DNA from: Ptiloglossa arizonensis
Taxonomy: Eukaryota; Arthropoda; Insecta; Hymenoptera; Colletidae
Direction of reading: 5' to 3'
DNA: 64,000 bases
Assembly: GCF_051014685.1 (NCBI RefSeq)
Contig: NW_027479293.1
Location: forward strand, 98,098-162,097
Below the pieces are notes generated by a model. That model had not been told where the DNA came from and searched no databases. It was given only the letters and a program-made list of their open reading frames with translations. The translations under genes and the position numbers were made by a program. Positions 1-15,390 of the stretch are shown here, one piece after another. Within the stretch, counting starts at the first letter, position 1, and the number at the start of each line of letters is the position of its first letter.

Positions 1-1082
1 TAACGTATAACGTATAACGTATAACGTATAACGTATAACGCATAACGTATAACGTATAACGTATAACGTATAACCTATAACAAATAACGTATTACGTATA
101 ACGTATAACGTATAACGTATAACGTATAACGTATAACGTATAACGTATAACGTATAACGTATAACGTATAACGTATAACGTATAACGTATAACGTATAAC
201 GTATAACGTATAACGTATACCGTATAACGTATAACGTATAACGTATAACGTATAACGTATAACGTATATCGTATAACGTATAACGTGTAACGTATAACGT
301 GTACCGTATAAAGTATAACGTATAACGTATAACGTATAACGTGTAACGTATAACGTATAACGTATAACGTATAACGTACAACGTATAACGTATAACGTAT
401 ACCGTTTAACGTATATCGCATAACGTATAACGTATAACGTATAACGTATAACGTATAACGTATAACGTATAACGTATAACGTATAACGTATAACGTATAA
501 CGTATAACGTATAACGTATAACGTATAACGTATAACGTATAACGCATAACGTATAACGTATAACGTATAACATATAATGTATAACTTTTAACGTATAACG
601 TATAACGTAAAACGTAATACGTACAACGTATAACGTATAACGTATAACGTATAACGTATAACGTATAACGTATAACGTATAACGTATAACGTATAACGTA
701 TAACGTATAACGTATAACGTATAACGTATAACGTATAACGTATAACGTAGAACGTAGAACGTATAACGTATAGCGTATAACGTATAACGTATAACGTATA
801 ACGTATAACGTATAACGTATAGCGTATAACGTATAACGTATAACGTATAACGTATAACGTATAACGTATAACGTATAACGTATAACGTATAACGTATAAC
901 GTATAACGTATAACGTATAACGTATAACGTATAACGTATAACGTGGAACGTATAAGGTATAACGTAGAACGTATAACGTATAACGTATAACGTATAACGT
1001 ATAACGTATTACGTATAACCTATAACATATAACGTATAACGTATATCGTATAACGTATAACGTATAACGTATAACGTATAAC

Positions 1083-1362
1083 GTACAACGTATAATGTAT
1101 AACGTATAACGTATAACGTATAACCTATAACGTATAACGTATAAGCTATAACGTAATACGTATAACGTATAACGTATAACGTATAAAGCATAACGTATAA
1201 CGTATAACGTATAACGTATAACGTATACCGTATAACGTATAACGTGTAACGTATGACGTATAACGTATAGCGTATAACGTATATCGTATAACGTATAACG
1301 TTTAACGTATAACGTATAACATATAATGTATAACGCATATTCTAGAACTTATGCTGAATAAC
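1083..1362. repeat. A cassette 1 (280 bp, 40 units)
   Basis: Starts with GTACAAC-GTATAAT and ends with the A tag at 1335-1362. Between them, in order, are CTATAAC, GTATAAG-CTATAAC-GTAATAC, GTATAAA-GCATAAC, GTATACC, GTGTAAC-GTATGAC, GTATAGC, GTATATC and GTTTAAC units. The tag is the GCATATT form. Confidence 0.9.
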
Positions 1363-1621
1363 GTATAACGTATAACGTATAACGTATACCGTATCACGTA
1401 TAACGTATAACGTATAACGTGTAACGTATAACGTATACCGTATAAAGTATAACGTATAACGTATAACGTATAACGTATAACGTATAACGTATAACGTATA
1501 ACGTATAACGTACAACGTATAACGTATAACGTATAACGTATAACGTATAAAGTATAACGTATAACGTATAACGTATAACGTATAACGTAATACGTATAAC
1601 GTATAACGTACAACGTATAAC

Positions 1622-1901
1622 GTACAACGTATAATGTATAACGTATAACGTATAACGTATAACCTATAACGTATAACGTATAAGCTATAACGTAATACGT
1701 ATAACGTATAACGTATAACGTATAAAGCATAACGTATAACGTATAACGTATAACGTATAACGTATACCGTATAACGTATAACGTGTAACGTATGACGTAT
1801 AACGTATAGCGTATAACGTATATCGTATAACGTATAACGTTTAACGTATAACGTATAACATATAATGTATAACGCATATTCTAGAACTTATGCTGAATAA
1901 C
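1622..1901. repeat. A cassette 2
   Basis: Same 40-unit order as the first cassette, displaced by 539 bp (77 units), tag at 1874-1901, GCATATT form. Confidence 0.9.
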
Positions 1902-3539
1902 GTATAACGTATAACGTATAACGTATACCGTATCACGTATAACGTATAACGTATAACGTGTAACGTATAACGTATACCGTATAAAGTATAACGTATAACG
2001 TATAACGTATAACGTATAACGTATAACGTATAACGTATAACGTATAACGTACAACGTATAACGTATAACGTATAACGTATAACGTATAACGTATAACGTA
2101 TAACGTATAACGTATAACGTATAACGTATAACGTATAACGCATAACGTATAACGTATAACGTATAACGTATAACCTATAACAAATAACGTATAACGTATA
2201 ACGTATAACGTATAACGTATAACGTATAACGTATAACGTATAACGTATAACGTATAACGTATAACGTATAACGTATAACGTATAACGTATAACGTATAAC
2301 GTATAACGTATAACGTATAACGTATAACGTATAACGTATAACGTATAACGTATAACGTATAACGTATAACGTATAAAGTATAACGTATAACGTATAACGT
2401 ATAACGTATAACGTATAACGTATAACGTATAACGTATAACGTATAACGTATAACGTATAACGTATAACGTATACCGTATAAAGTATAACGTATAACGTAT
2501 AACGTATAACGTATAACGTATAACGTATAACGTATAACGTATAACGTATAACGCATAACGTATAACGTATAACGTATAACGTATAATGTATAACTTTTAA
2601 CGTATAACGTATAACGTATAACGTAATACGTATAACGTATAACGTATAACGTATAACGTATAACGTATAACGTATAACGTATAACGTATAACGTATAACG
2701 TATAACGTATAACGTATAACGTATAACGTATAACGTGTAACGTATAACGTATACCGTATAAAGTATAACGTATAACGTATAACGTATAACGTATAACGTA
2801 TAACGTATAACGTATAACGTACAACGTATAACGTATAACGTATACCGTTTAACGTATATCGCATAACGTATAACGTATAACGTATAACGTATAACGTATA
2901 ACGTATAACCTATAACAAATAACGTATTACGTATAACGTATAACGTATAACGTATAACGTATAACGTATAACGTATAACGTATAACGTATAACGTATAAC
3001 GTATAACGTATAACGTATAACGTATAACGCATAACGTATAACGTATAACGTATAACGTATAATGTATAACTTTTAACGTATAACGTATAACGTATAACGT
3101 AATACGTATAACGTATAACGTATAACGTATAACGTATAACGTATAACGTATAACGTATAACGTATAACGTATAACGTATAACGTATAACGTATAACGTAT
3201 AACGTATAACGTATAACGTAGAACGTAGAACGTATAACGTATAGCGTATAACGTATAACGTATAACGTATAACGTATAGCGTATAACGTATAGCGTATAA
3301 CGTATAACGTATAACGTATAACGTATAACGTATAACGTATAACGTATAACGTATAACGTATAACGTATAACGTATAACGTATAACGTAGAACGTATAACG
3401 TATAACGTAGAACGTATAACGTATAACGTATAACGTATAACGTATAACGTATAACGTATTACGTATAACCTATAACATATAACGTATAACGTATATCGTA
3501 TAACGTATAACGTATAACGTATAACGTATAACGTATAAC

Positions 3540-3819
3540 GTACAACGTATAATGTATAACGTATAACGTATAACGTATAACCTATAACGTATAACGTATA
3601 AGCTATAACGTAATACGTATAACGTATAACGTATAACGTATAAAGCATAACGTATAACGTATAACGTATAACGTATAACGTATACCGTATAACGTATAAC
3701 GTGTAACGTATGACGTATAACGTATAGCGTATAACGTATATCGTATAACGTATAACGTTTAACGTATAACGTATAACATATAATGTATAACGCATATCCT
3801 AGAACTTATGCTGAATAAC
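3540..3819. repeat. A cassette 3
   Basis: Complete 40-unit cassette with the GCATATC form of the tag at 3792-3819. It lies within copy 1 of the 2,863-bp duplication. Confidence 0.9.
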
Positions 3820-4904
3820 GTATAACGTATAACGTATAACGTATAACGTATAACGTATAACGTATAACGTATAACGTATAACGTGTAACGTATAACGTAT
3901 ACCGTATAAAGTATAACGTATAACGTATAACGTATAACGTATAACGTATAACCTGTAACGTATAACGTATACCGTATAAAGTATAACGTATAACGTATAA
4001 CGTATAACGTATAACGTATAACGTATAACGTATAACGTATAACGTATAACGTATAACGTACAACGTATAACGTATAACGTATACCGTTTAACGTATATCG
4101 CATAACGTATAACGTATAACGTATAACGTATAACGTATAACGTATAACGTATAACGTATAACGTATAACGTATAACGTATAACCTATAACAAATAACGTA
4201 TTACGAATAACGTATAACGTATAACGTATAACGTATAACGTATAACGTATAACGTATAACGTATAACGTATAACGTATAACGTATAACGTATAACGTATA
4301 ACTTTTAACGTACAACGTATAACGTATAACGTATAACCTATAACAAATAACGTATTACGTATAACGTATAACGTATAACGTATAACGTATAACGTATAAC
4401 GTATAACGTATAACGTATAACGTATAACGTATAACGTATAACGTATAACGTATAACGTATAACGTATAACGTATAACGTATAACGTATAACGTATAACGT
4501 ATAACGTATAACGTATAACGTATAACGTATACCGTATAAAGTATAACGTATAACGTATAACGTATAACGTATAACGTATAACGTATAACGTATAACGTAT
4601 AACGCATAACGTATAACGTATAACGTATAACGTATAATGTATAACTTTTAACGTATAACGTATAACGTATAACGTAATACGTATAACGTATAACGTATAA
4701 CGTATAACGTATAACGTATGACGTATAACGTATAACGTATAACGTATAACGTATAACGTATAACGTATAACGTATAACGTATAACGTATAACGTATACCG
4801 TATAACGTATAACGTGTAACGTATGACGTATAACGTATAGCGTATAACGTATATCGTATAACGTATAACGTTTATCGTATAACGTATAACATAAAATGTA
4901 TAAC

Positions 4905-4932
4905 GCATATTCTAGAACTTATGCTGAATAAC
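4905..4932. repeat. A tag with only the right part of the cassette
   Basis: GCATATT form of the tag. The GTATACC-to-tag part of the cassette is present, with two private changes (GTTTATC and ATAAAAT); the left part is replaced by other variant units. Confidence 0.85.
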
Positions 4933-5016
4933 GTATAACGTATAACGTATAACGTATAACGTATCACGTATAACGTATAACGTATAACGTGTAACGTATA
5001 ACGTATACCGTATAAA

Positions 5017-5331
5017 GTATAACGTATAACGTATAACGTATAACGTATAACGTATAACGTATAACGTATAACGTATAACGTATAACGTATAACGTATAAC
5101 GTATAACGTATAACGTATAACGTATAACGTATAACGTATAACGTATAACGTATAACGTATAACGTATAACGTATAACGTATAACGTATAACGTATAACGT
5201 ATAACGTATAACGTATAACGTATAACGTATAACGTATAACGTATAACGTATAACGTATAACGTATAACGTATAACGTATAACGTATAACGTATAACGTAT
5301 AACGTATAACGTATAACGTATAACGTATAAC
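5017..5331. repeat. Longest unvaried consensus run noticed (45 units)
   Basis: All 45 consecutive heptamers between a GTATAAA at 5010 and a GTATACC at 5332 read GTATAAC. Shorter unvaried runs of about 25-30 units occur elsewhere, for example 41164-41359. The corresponding position in the other 2,863-bp copy is shorter or carries a GTATAAA. Confidence 0.85.
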
Positions 5332-6402
5332 GTATACCGTATAAAGTATAACGTATAACGTATAACGTATAACGTATAACGTATAACGTATAACGTATAA
5401 CGTATAACGTATAACGCATAACGTATAACGTATAACGTATAACGTATAATGTATAACTTTTAACGTATAACGTATAACGTATAACGTAATACGTATAACG
5501 TATAACGTATAACGTATAACGTATAACGTATAACGTATAACGTATAACGTATAACGTATAACGTATAACGTATAACGTATAACGTATAACGTATAACGTG
5601 TAACGTATAACGTATACCGTATAAAGTATAACGTATAACGTATAACGTATAACGTATAACGTATAACGTATAACGTATAACGTACAACGTATAACGTATA
5701 ACGTATACCGTTTAACGTATATCGCATAACGTATAACGTATAACGTATAACGTATAACGTATAACGTATAACCTATAACAAATAACGTATTACGTATAAC
5801 GTATAACGTATAACGTATAACGTATAACGTATAACGTATAACGTATAACGTATAACGTATAACGTATAACGTATAACGTATAACGTATAACGCATAACGT
5901 ATAACGTATAACGTATAACGTATAATGTATAACTTTTAACGTATAACGTATAACGTATAACGTAATACGTATAACGTATAACGTATAACGTATAACGTAT
6001 AACGTATAACGTATAACGTATAACGTATAACGTATAACGTATAACGTATAACGTATAACGTATAACGTATAACGTATAACGTAGAACGTAGAACGTATAA
6101 CGTATAGCGTATAACGTATAACGTATAACGTATAACGTATAGCGTATAACGTATAGCGTATAACGTATAACGTATAACGTATAACGTATAACGTATAACG
6201 TATAACGTATAACGTATAACGTATAACGTATAACGTATAACGTATAACGTAGAACGTATAACGTATAACGTAGAACGTATAACGTATAACGTATAACGTA
6301 TAACGTATAACGTATAACGTATTACGTATAACCTATAACATATAACGTATAACGTATATCGTATAACGTATAACGTATAACGTATAACGTATAACGTATA
6401 AC

Positions 6403-6682
6403 GTACAACGTATAATGTATAACGTATAACGTATAACGTATAACCTATAACGTATAACGTATAAGCTATAACGTAATACGTATAACGTATAACGTATAAC
6501 GTATAAAGCATAACGTATAACGTATAACGTATAACGTATAACGTATACCGTATAACGTATAACGTGTAACGTATGACGTATAACGTATAGCGTATAACGT
6601 ATATCGTATAACGTATAACGTTTAACGTATAACGTATAACATATAATGTATAACGCATATCCTAGAACTTATGCTGAATAAC
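6403..6682. repeat. A cassette 4
   Basis: Complete 280-bp cassette, the 2,863-bp partner of the one at 3540, with an identical variant order. Confidence 0.9.
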
Positions 6683-7767
6683 GTATAACGTATAACGTAT
6701 AACGTATAACGTATAACGTATAACGTATAACGTATAACGTATAACGTGTAACGTATAACGTATACCGTATAAAGTATAACGTATAACGTATAACGTATAA
6801 CGTATAACGTATAACCTGTAACGTATAACGTATACCGTATAAAGTATAACGTATAACGTATAACGTATAACGTATAACGTATAACGTATAACGTATAACG
6901 TATAACGTATAACGTATAACGTACAACGTATAACGTATAACGTATACCGTTTAACGTATATCGCATAACGTATAACGTATAACGTATAACGTATAACGTA
7001 TAACGTATAACGTATAACGTATAACGTATAACGTATAACGTATAACCTATAACAAATAACGTATTACGAATAACGTATAACGTATAACGTATAACGTATA
7101 ACGTATAACGTATAACGTATAACGTATAACGTATAACGTATAACGTATAACGTATAACGTATAACTTTTAACGTACAACGTATAACGTATAACGTATAAC
7201 CTATAACAAATAACGTATTACGTATAACGTATAACGTATAACGTATAACGTATAACGTATAACGTATAACGTATAACGTATAACGTATAACGTATAACGT
7301 ATAACGTATAACGTATAACGTATAACGTATAACGTATAACGTATAACGTATAACGTATAACGTATAACGTATAACGTATAACGTATAACGTATACCGTAT
7401 AAAGTATAACGTATAACGTATAACGTATAACGTATAACGTATAACGTATAACGTATAACGTATAACGCATAACGTATAACGTATAACGTATAACGTATAA
7501 TGTATAACTTTTAACGTATAACGTATAACGTATAACGTAATACGTATAACGTATAACGTATAACGTATAACGTATAACGTATGACGTATAACGTATAACG
7601 TATAACGTATAACGTATAACGTATAACGTATAACGTATAACGTATAACGTATAACGTATACCGTATAACGTATAACGTGTAACGTATGACGTATAACGTA
7701 TAGCGTATAACGTATATCGTATAACGTATAACGTTTATCGTATAACGTATAACATAAAATGTATAAC

Positions 7768-7795
7768 GCATATTCTAGAACTTATGCTGAATAAC
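7768..7795. repeat. A tag, duplicate of the 4905 copy
   Basis: Carries the same GTTTATC and ATAAAAT changes in its left flank as the copy at 4905, 2,863 bp away. Confidence 0.85.
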
Positions 7796-8033
7796 GTATA
7801 ACGTATAACGTATAACGTATAACGTATCACGTATAACGTATAACGTATAACGTGTAACGTATAACGTATACCGTATAAAGTATAACGTATAACGTATAAC
7901 GTATAACGTATAACGTATAACGTATACCGTATAACGTATAACGTGTAACGTATGACGTATAACGTATAGCGTATAACGTATATCGTATAACGTATAACGT
8001 TTAACGTATAACGTATAACATATAATGTATAAC

Positions 8034-8061
8034 GCATATTCTAGAACTTATGCTGAATAAC
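8034..8061. repeat. A tag with the right half of the cassette
   Basis: GCATATT form, 266 bp (38 units) after the previous tag. It is preceded by the GTATACC-to-GTTTAAC part of the cassette only. Confidence 0.85.
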
Positions 8062-10091
8062 GTATAACGTATAACGTATAACGTATAACGTATAACGTAT
8101 CACGTATAACGTATAACGTATAACGTATAACGTATAACGTATAACGTATAACGTATAACGTATAACGTATAACGTATAACGTATAACGTATAACGTATAA
8201 CGTATAACGTATAAAGTATAACGTATAACGTATAACGTATAACGTATAACGTATAACGTATAACGTATAACGTATAACGTATAACGTATAACGTATAACG
8301 TATAACGTATACCGTATAAAGTATAACGTATAACGTATAACGTATAACGTATAACGTATAACGTATAACGTATAACGTATAACGCATAACGTATAACGTA
8401 TAACGTATAACGTATAATGTATAACTTTTAACGTATAACGTATAACGTATAACGTAATACGTATAACGTATAACGTATAACGTATAACGTATAACGTATA
8501 ACGTATAACGTATAACGTATAACGTATAACGTATAACGTATAACGTATAACGTATAACGTGTAACGTATAACGTATACCGTATAAAGTATAACGTATAAC
8601 GTATAACGTATAACGTATAACGTATAACGTATAACGTATAACGTACAACGTATAACGTATAACGTATACCGTTTAACGTATATCGCATAACGTATAACGT
8701 ATAACGTATAACGTATACCGTATAAAGTATAACGTATAACGTATAACGTATAACGTATAACGTATAACGTATAACGTATAACGTATAACGTATAACGTAT
8801 AACGTATAACGTATAACGTATAACGTATAACGTATAACGTATAACGCATAACGTATAACGTATAACGTATAACGTATAATGTATAACTTTTAACGTACAA
8901 CGTATAACGTATAACGTATAACCTATAACAAATAACGTATTACGTATAACGTATAACGTATAAAGTATAACGTATAACGTATAACGTATAACGTATAACG
9001 TATAACGTATAACGTATAACGTATAACGTATAACGTATAACGTATAACGTATAACGTATAACGTATAACGTATAACGTATAACGTACAACGTATAACGTA
9101 TAACGTATACCGTTTAACGTATATCGCATAACGTATAACGTATAACGTATAACGTATAACGTATAACGTATAACGTATAACGTATAACGTATAACGTATA
9201 ACGTATAACGTATAACGTATAACGTATAACGTATAACCTATAACAAATAACGTATTACGTATAACGTATAACGTATAACGTATAACGTATAACGTATAAC
9301 GTATAACGTATAACGTATAACGTATAACGTATAACGTATAACGTATAACGTATAACGTATAACGTATAACGTATAACGCATAACGCATAACGTATAACGT
9401 ATAACGTATAATGTATAACTTTTAACGTACAACGTATAACGTATAACGTATAACCTATAACAAATAACGTATTACGTATAACGTATAACGTATAACGTAT
9501 AACGTATAACGTATAACGTATAACGTATAACGTATAACATATAACGTATAACGTATAACGTATAACGTATAACGTATAACGTATAACGTATAACGTATAA
9601 CGTATAACGTATAACGTATAACGTATAACGTATAACGTATAACGTATAACGTATAACGTATACCGTATAAAGTATAACGTATAACGTATAACGTATAACG
9701 TATAACGTATAACGTATAACGTATAACGTATAACGCATAACGTATAACGTATAACGTATAACGTATAATGTATAACTTTTAACGTATAACGTATAACGTA
9801 TAACGTAATACGTATAACGTATAACGTATAACGTATAACGTATAACGTATGACGTATAACGTATAACGTATAACGTATAACGTATAACGTATAACGTATA
9901 CCGTATAATGTATAACTTATAACGTATAACGTATAACGTATAACGTATAACGTATAACGTATAACGTATAACGTATAACGTATAACGTATAACGTATAAC
10001 GTATAACGTGTAACGTATAACGTATACCGTATAAGGTATAACGTATAACGTATAACGTATAACGTATAACGTATAACATATAATGTATAAC

Positions 10092-10119
10092 GCATATCCT
10101 AGAACATATGCTGAATAAC
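10092..10119. repeat. Variant A tag (ATATGCT third unit)
   Basis: The third unit reads ATATGCT instead of TTATGCT, the only such tag seen. Only the short ATATAAT-GTATAAC flank of the cassette precedes it. Confidence 0.82.
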
Positions 10120-10497
10120 GTATAACGTATAACGTATAACGTATAACGTATAACGTATAACGTATAACGTATAACGTATAACGTGTAACGTATAACGTAT
10201 ACCGTATAAAGTATAACGTATAACGTATAACGTATAACGTATAACGTATAACCTGTAACGTATAACGTATACCGTATAACGTATAACGTATAACGTATAA
10301 CGTATAACGTATAACGTATAACGTATAACGTATAACGTATAACGTATAACGTAGAACGTATAACGTATAACGTAGAACGTATAACGTATAACGTATAACG
10401 TATAACGTATAACGTATAACGTATTACGTATAACCTATAACATATAACGTATAACGTATATCGTATAACGTATAACGTATAACGTATAACGTATAAC

Positions 10498-10777
10498 GTA
10501 CAACGTATAATGTATAACGTATAACGTATAACGTATAACCTATAACGTATAACGTATAAGCTATAACGTAATACGTATAACGTATAACGTATAACGTATA
10601 AAGCATAACGTATAACGTATAACGTATAACGTATAACGTATACCGTATAACGTATAACGTGTAACGTATGACGTATAACGTATAGCGTATAACGTATATC
10701 GTATAACGTATAACGTTTAACGTATAACGTATAACATATAATGTATAACGCATATCCTAGAACTTATGCTGAATAAC
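10498..10777. repeat. A cassette 5
   Basis: Complete 40-unit cassette, GCATATC form. Its flank with GTAGAAC units recurs with the cassette at 12192, 1,694-1,701 bp downstream. Confidence 0.9.
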
Positions 10778-12191
10778 GTATAACGTATAACGTATAACGT
10801 ATAACGTATAACGTATAACGTATAACGTATAACGTATAACGTGTAACGTATAACGTATACCGTATAAAGTATAACGTATAACGTATAACGTATAACGTAT
10901 AACGTATAACCTGTAACGTATAACGTATACCGTATAAAGTATAACGTATAACGTATAACGTATAACGTATAACGTATAACGTATAACGTATAACGTATAA
11001 CGTATAACGTACAACGTATAACGTATAACGTATACCGTTTAACGTATATCGCATAACGTATAACGTATAACGTATAACGTATAACGTATAACGTATAACG
11101 TATAACGTATAACGTATAACGTATAACGTATAACGTATAACGTATAACCTATAACAAATAACGTATTACGTATAACGTATAGCGTATAACGTATAACGTA
11201 TAACGTATAACGTATAACGTATAACGTATAACGTATAACGTATAACGTATAACGTATAACGTATAACGTATAACGTATAACGTATAACGCATAAAGTATA
11301 ACGTATAACGTATAACGTATAATGTATAACTTTTAACGTACAACGTATAACGTATAACGTATAACCTATAACAAATAACGTATTACGTATAACGTATAAC
11401 GTATAACGTATAACGTATAACGTATAACGTATAACGTATAACGTATAACGTATAACGTATAACGTATAACGTATAACGTATAACGTATAACGTATAACGT
11501 ATAACGTATAACGTATAACGTATAACGTATAACGTATAACGTATAACGTATAACGTATAACGTATAACGTATACCGTATAAAGTATAACGTATAACGTAT
11601 AACGTATAACGTATAACGTATAACGTATAACGTATAACGTATAACGTATAACGCATAACGTATAACGTATAACGTATAACGTATAATGTATAACTTTTAA
11701 CGTATAACGTATAACGTATAACGTAATACGTATAACGTATAACGTATAACGTATAACGTATAACGTATAACGTATAACGTATAACGTATAACGTATAACG
11801 TGTAACGTATAACGTATAACGTATAACGTAGAACGTAGAACGTATAACGTATAGCGTATAACGTATAACGTATAACGTATAACGTATAACGTATAACGTA
11901 TAGCGTATAACGTATAACGTATAACGTATAACGTATAACGTATAACGTATAACGTATAACGTATAACGTATAACGTATAACGTATAACGTATAACGTATA
12001 ACGTATAACGTATAACGTATAACGTATAACGTATAACGTATAACGTATAACGTAGAACGTATAACGTATAACGTAGAACGTATAACGTATAACGTATAAC
12101 GTATTACGTATAACGTATTACGTATAACCTATAACATATAACGTATAACGTATATCGTATAACGTATAACGTATAACGTATAACGTATAAC

Positions 12192-12471
12192 GTACAACGT
12201 ATAATGTATAACGTATAACGTATAACGTATAACCTATAACGTATAACGTATAAGCTATAACGTAATACGTATAACGTATAACGTATAACGTATAAAGCAT
12301 AACGTATAACGTATAACGTATAACGTATAACGTATACCGTATAACGTATAACGTGTAACGTATGACGTATAACGTATAGCGTATAACGTATATCGTATAA
12401 CGTATAACGTTTAACGTATAACGTATAACATATAATGTATAACGCATATCCTAGAACTTATGCTGAATAAC
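12192..12471. repeat. A cassette 6
   Basis: Complete 40-unit cassette, 1,694 bp (242 units) after cassette 5. Confidence 0.9.
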
Positions 12472-13144
12472 GTATAACGTATAACGTATAACGTATAACG
12501 TATAACGTATAACGTATAACGTATAACGTATAACGTGTAACGTATAACGTATACCGTATAAAGTATAACGTATAACGTATAACGTATAACGTATAACGTA
12601 TAACGTATAACGTATAACGTATAACGTATAACGTATAACGTATAACGTATAACGTATAACGTATAACGTATAACGTATAACGTATAACGTATAACGTATA
12701 ACGTATAACGTATAACGTATAACGTATAACGTATAACGCATAACGTATAACGTATAACGTATAACGTATAATGTATAACTTTTAACGTATAACGTATAAC
12801 GTATAACGTAATACGTATGACGTATAACGTATAACGTATAACGTATAACGTATAACGTATAACGTATAACGTATAACGTATAACGTATAACGTATAAAGT
12901 ATAACGTATAACGTATAACGTAGAACGTAGAACGTAGAACGTATAGCGTATAACGTATAACGTATAACGTATAACGTATAACGTATAACGTATAGCGTAT
13001 AACGTATAACGTATAACGTATAACGTATAACGTATAACGTATAACGTATAACGTATAACGTATAACGTATAACGTATAACGTATAACGTATGACGTATAA
13101 CGTATAACGTATAACGTATAACGTATAACGTATAACGTAGAACG

Positions 13145-13950
13145 TAGAACGTATAACGTATAACGTAGAACGTATAACGTATAACGTATAACGTATAACG
13201 TATAACGTATAACGTATTACGTATAACCTATAACATATAACGTATAACGTATATCGTATAACGTATAACGTATAACGTATAACGTATAACGTACAACGTA
13301 TAATGTGTAACGTATAACGTATAACGTATGACCTATAACGTATAACGTATAAGCTATAACGTAATACGTATAACGTATAACGTATAACGTATAAAGCATA
13401 ACGTATAACGTATAACGTATAACGTATAACGTATACCGTATAACGTATAACGTGTAACGTGTGACGTATAACGTATAGCGTATAACGTATATCGTATAAC
13501 GTATAACGTTTAACGTATAACGTATAACATATAATGTATAACGCATATCCTAGAACTTATGCTGAATAACGTATAACGTATAACGTATAACGTATAACGT
13601 ATAACGTATAACGTATAACGTATAACTTATAACGTATAACGTATAACGTATAACGTATAACGTATAACGTATAACGTATAACGTATAACGTATAACGTAT
13701 AACGTATAACGTAGAACGTAGAACGTATAACGTATAGCGTATAACGTATAACGTATAACGTATAACGTATAACGTATAACGTATAGCGTATAACGTATAA
13801 CGTATAACGTATAACGTATAACGTATAACGTATAACGTATAACGTATAACGTATAACGTATAACGTATAACGTATAACGCATAACGTATAACGTATAACG
13901 TATAACGTATAATGTATAACTTTTAACGTATAACGTATAACGTATAACGT
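13145..13950. repeat. 3,360-bp displaced duplicate, copy 1
   Basis: This stretch, from a GTAGAAC unit through an A cassette to a GTATAAT, GTATAAC, TTTTAAC string, recurs 3,360 bp (480 units) downstream. Both copies share private variants: GTGTAAC after GTATAAT, GTATGAC before CTATAAC, and GTGTGAC within the cassette. Confidence 0.88.
13291..13570. repeat. A cassette 7, with private GTGTGAC and GTGTAAC units
   Basis: Complete cassette with GTGTAAC replacing the unit after GTATAAT, GTATGAC before CTATAAC, and GTGTGAC replacing GTATGAC. These changes mark the sub-lineage shared with the cassette at 16651. Confidence 0.9.
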
Positions 13951-15362
13951 ATAACGTATAACGTATAACGTATAACGTATAACGTATAACGCATAACGTA
14001 TAACGTATAACGTATAACGTATAATGTATAACTTTTAACGTACAACGTATAACGTATAACGTATAACCTATAACAAATAACGTATTACGTATAACGTATA
14101 ACGTATAAAGTATAACGTATAACGTATAACGTATAACGTATAACGTATAACGTATAACGTATAACGTATAACGTATAACGTATAACGTATAACGTATAAC
14201 GTATAACGTATAACGTATAACGTATAACGTACAACGTATAACGTATAACGTATACCGTTTAACGTATATCGCATAACGTATAACGTATAACGTATAACGT
14301 ATAACGTATAACGTATAACGTATAACGTATAACGTATAACGTATAACGTATAACGTATAACGTATAACGTATAACGTATAACCTATAACAAATAACGTAT
14401 TACGTATAACGTATAACGTATAACGTATAACGTATAACGTATAACGTATAACGTATAACGTATAACGTATAACGTATAACGTATAACGTATAACGTATAA
14501 CGTATAACGTATAACGCATAACGCATAACGTATAACGTATAACGTATAATGTATAACTTTTAACGTACAACGTATAACGTATAACGTATAACGTATAACG
14601 TATAACGTATAACGTATAACGTATAACGTATAACGTATAACGTATAACGTATAACGTATAACGTATAACGTATAACCTATAACAAATAACGTATTACGTA
14701 TAACGTATAGCGTATAACGTATAACGTATAACGTATAACGTATAACGTATAACGTATAACGTATAACGTATAACGTATAACGTATAACGTATAACGTATA
14801 ACGTATAACGTATAACGCATAACGTATAACGTATAACGTATAACGTATAATGTATAACTTTTAACGTACAACGTATAACGTATAACGTATAACCTATAAC
14901 AAATAACGTATTACGTATAACGTATAACGTATAACGTATAACGTATAACGTATAACGTATAACGTATAACGTATAACGTATAACGTATAACGTATAACGT
15001 ATAACGTATAACGTATAACGTATAACGTATAACGTATAACGTATAACGTATAACGTATAACGTATAACGTATAACGTATAACGTATACCGTATAAAGTAT
15101 AACGTATAACGTATAACGTATAACGTATAACGTATAACGTATAACGTATAACGTATAACGTATAACGCATAACGTATAACGTATAACGTATAACGTATAA
15201 TGTATAACTTTTAACGTATAACGTATAACGTATAACGTATAACGTATAACGTATACCGTATAACGTATAACGTGTAACGTATGACGTATAACGTATAGCG
15301 TATAACGTATATCGTATAACGTATAACGTTTAACGTATAACGTATAACATATAATGTATAAC

Positions 15363-15390
15363 GCATATCCTAGAACTTATGCTGAATAAC
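15363..15390. repeat. A tag with the right half of the cassette
   Basis: GCATATC form, preceded by the GTATACC, GTGTAAC-GTATGAC, GTATAGC, GTATATC, GTTTAAC part only. Confidence 0.85.

Larger units (their letters stand above)
2473..5060. repeat. 2,863-bp tandem segmental duplication, copy 1
   Basis: Every variant unit checked here recurs 2,863 bp (409 units) downstream, including the A tags at 3792 and 4905, the paired GTAGAAC units near 3.22 kb and the GTATCAC at 4961. On the left, a GTATAAA at 2371 has no counterpart, so the breakpoint lies somewhere around 2.16-2.47 kb, or the match extends leftward with one difference. Confidence 0.88.
5336..7923. repeat. 2,863-bp tandem segmental duplication, copy 2
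   Basis: This matches 2473-5060 at a fixed displacement of 2,863 bp with no difference seen, including the minus-strand translations of several hundred bases. It ends where a GTATACC near 7.92 kb replaces the consensus units that follow copy 1 at 5.06 kb. Confidence 0.88.

Noticed and set aside
1335..1362. A tag as a transposon end, attachment site or remnant of unique DNA
   Set aside because: It keeps exact seven-base register with its flanks, each seven-base piece can be read as a diverged unit, and there is no target-site duplication or inverted repeat partner.
8048..9388. A 446-codon minus-strand frame, the longest in the window
   Set aside because: It is entirely heptapeptide repeat with the same substitutions as neighbouring DNA and simply spans a stretch without stop-creating variants.
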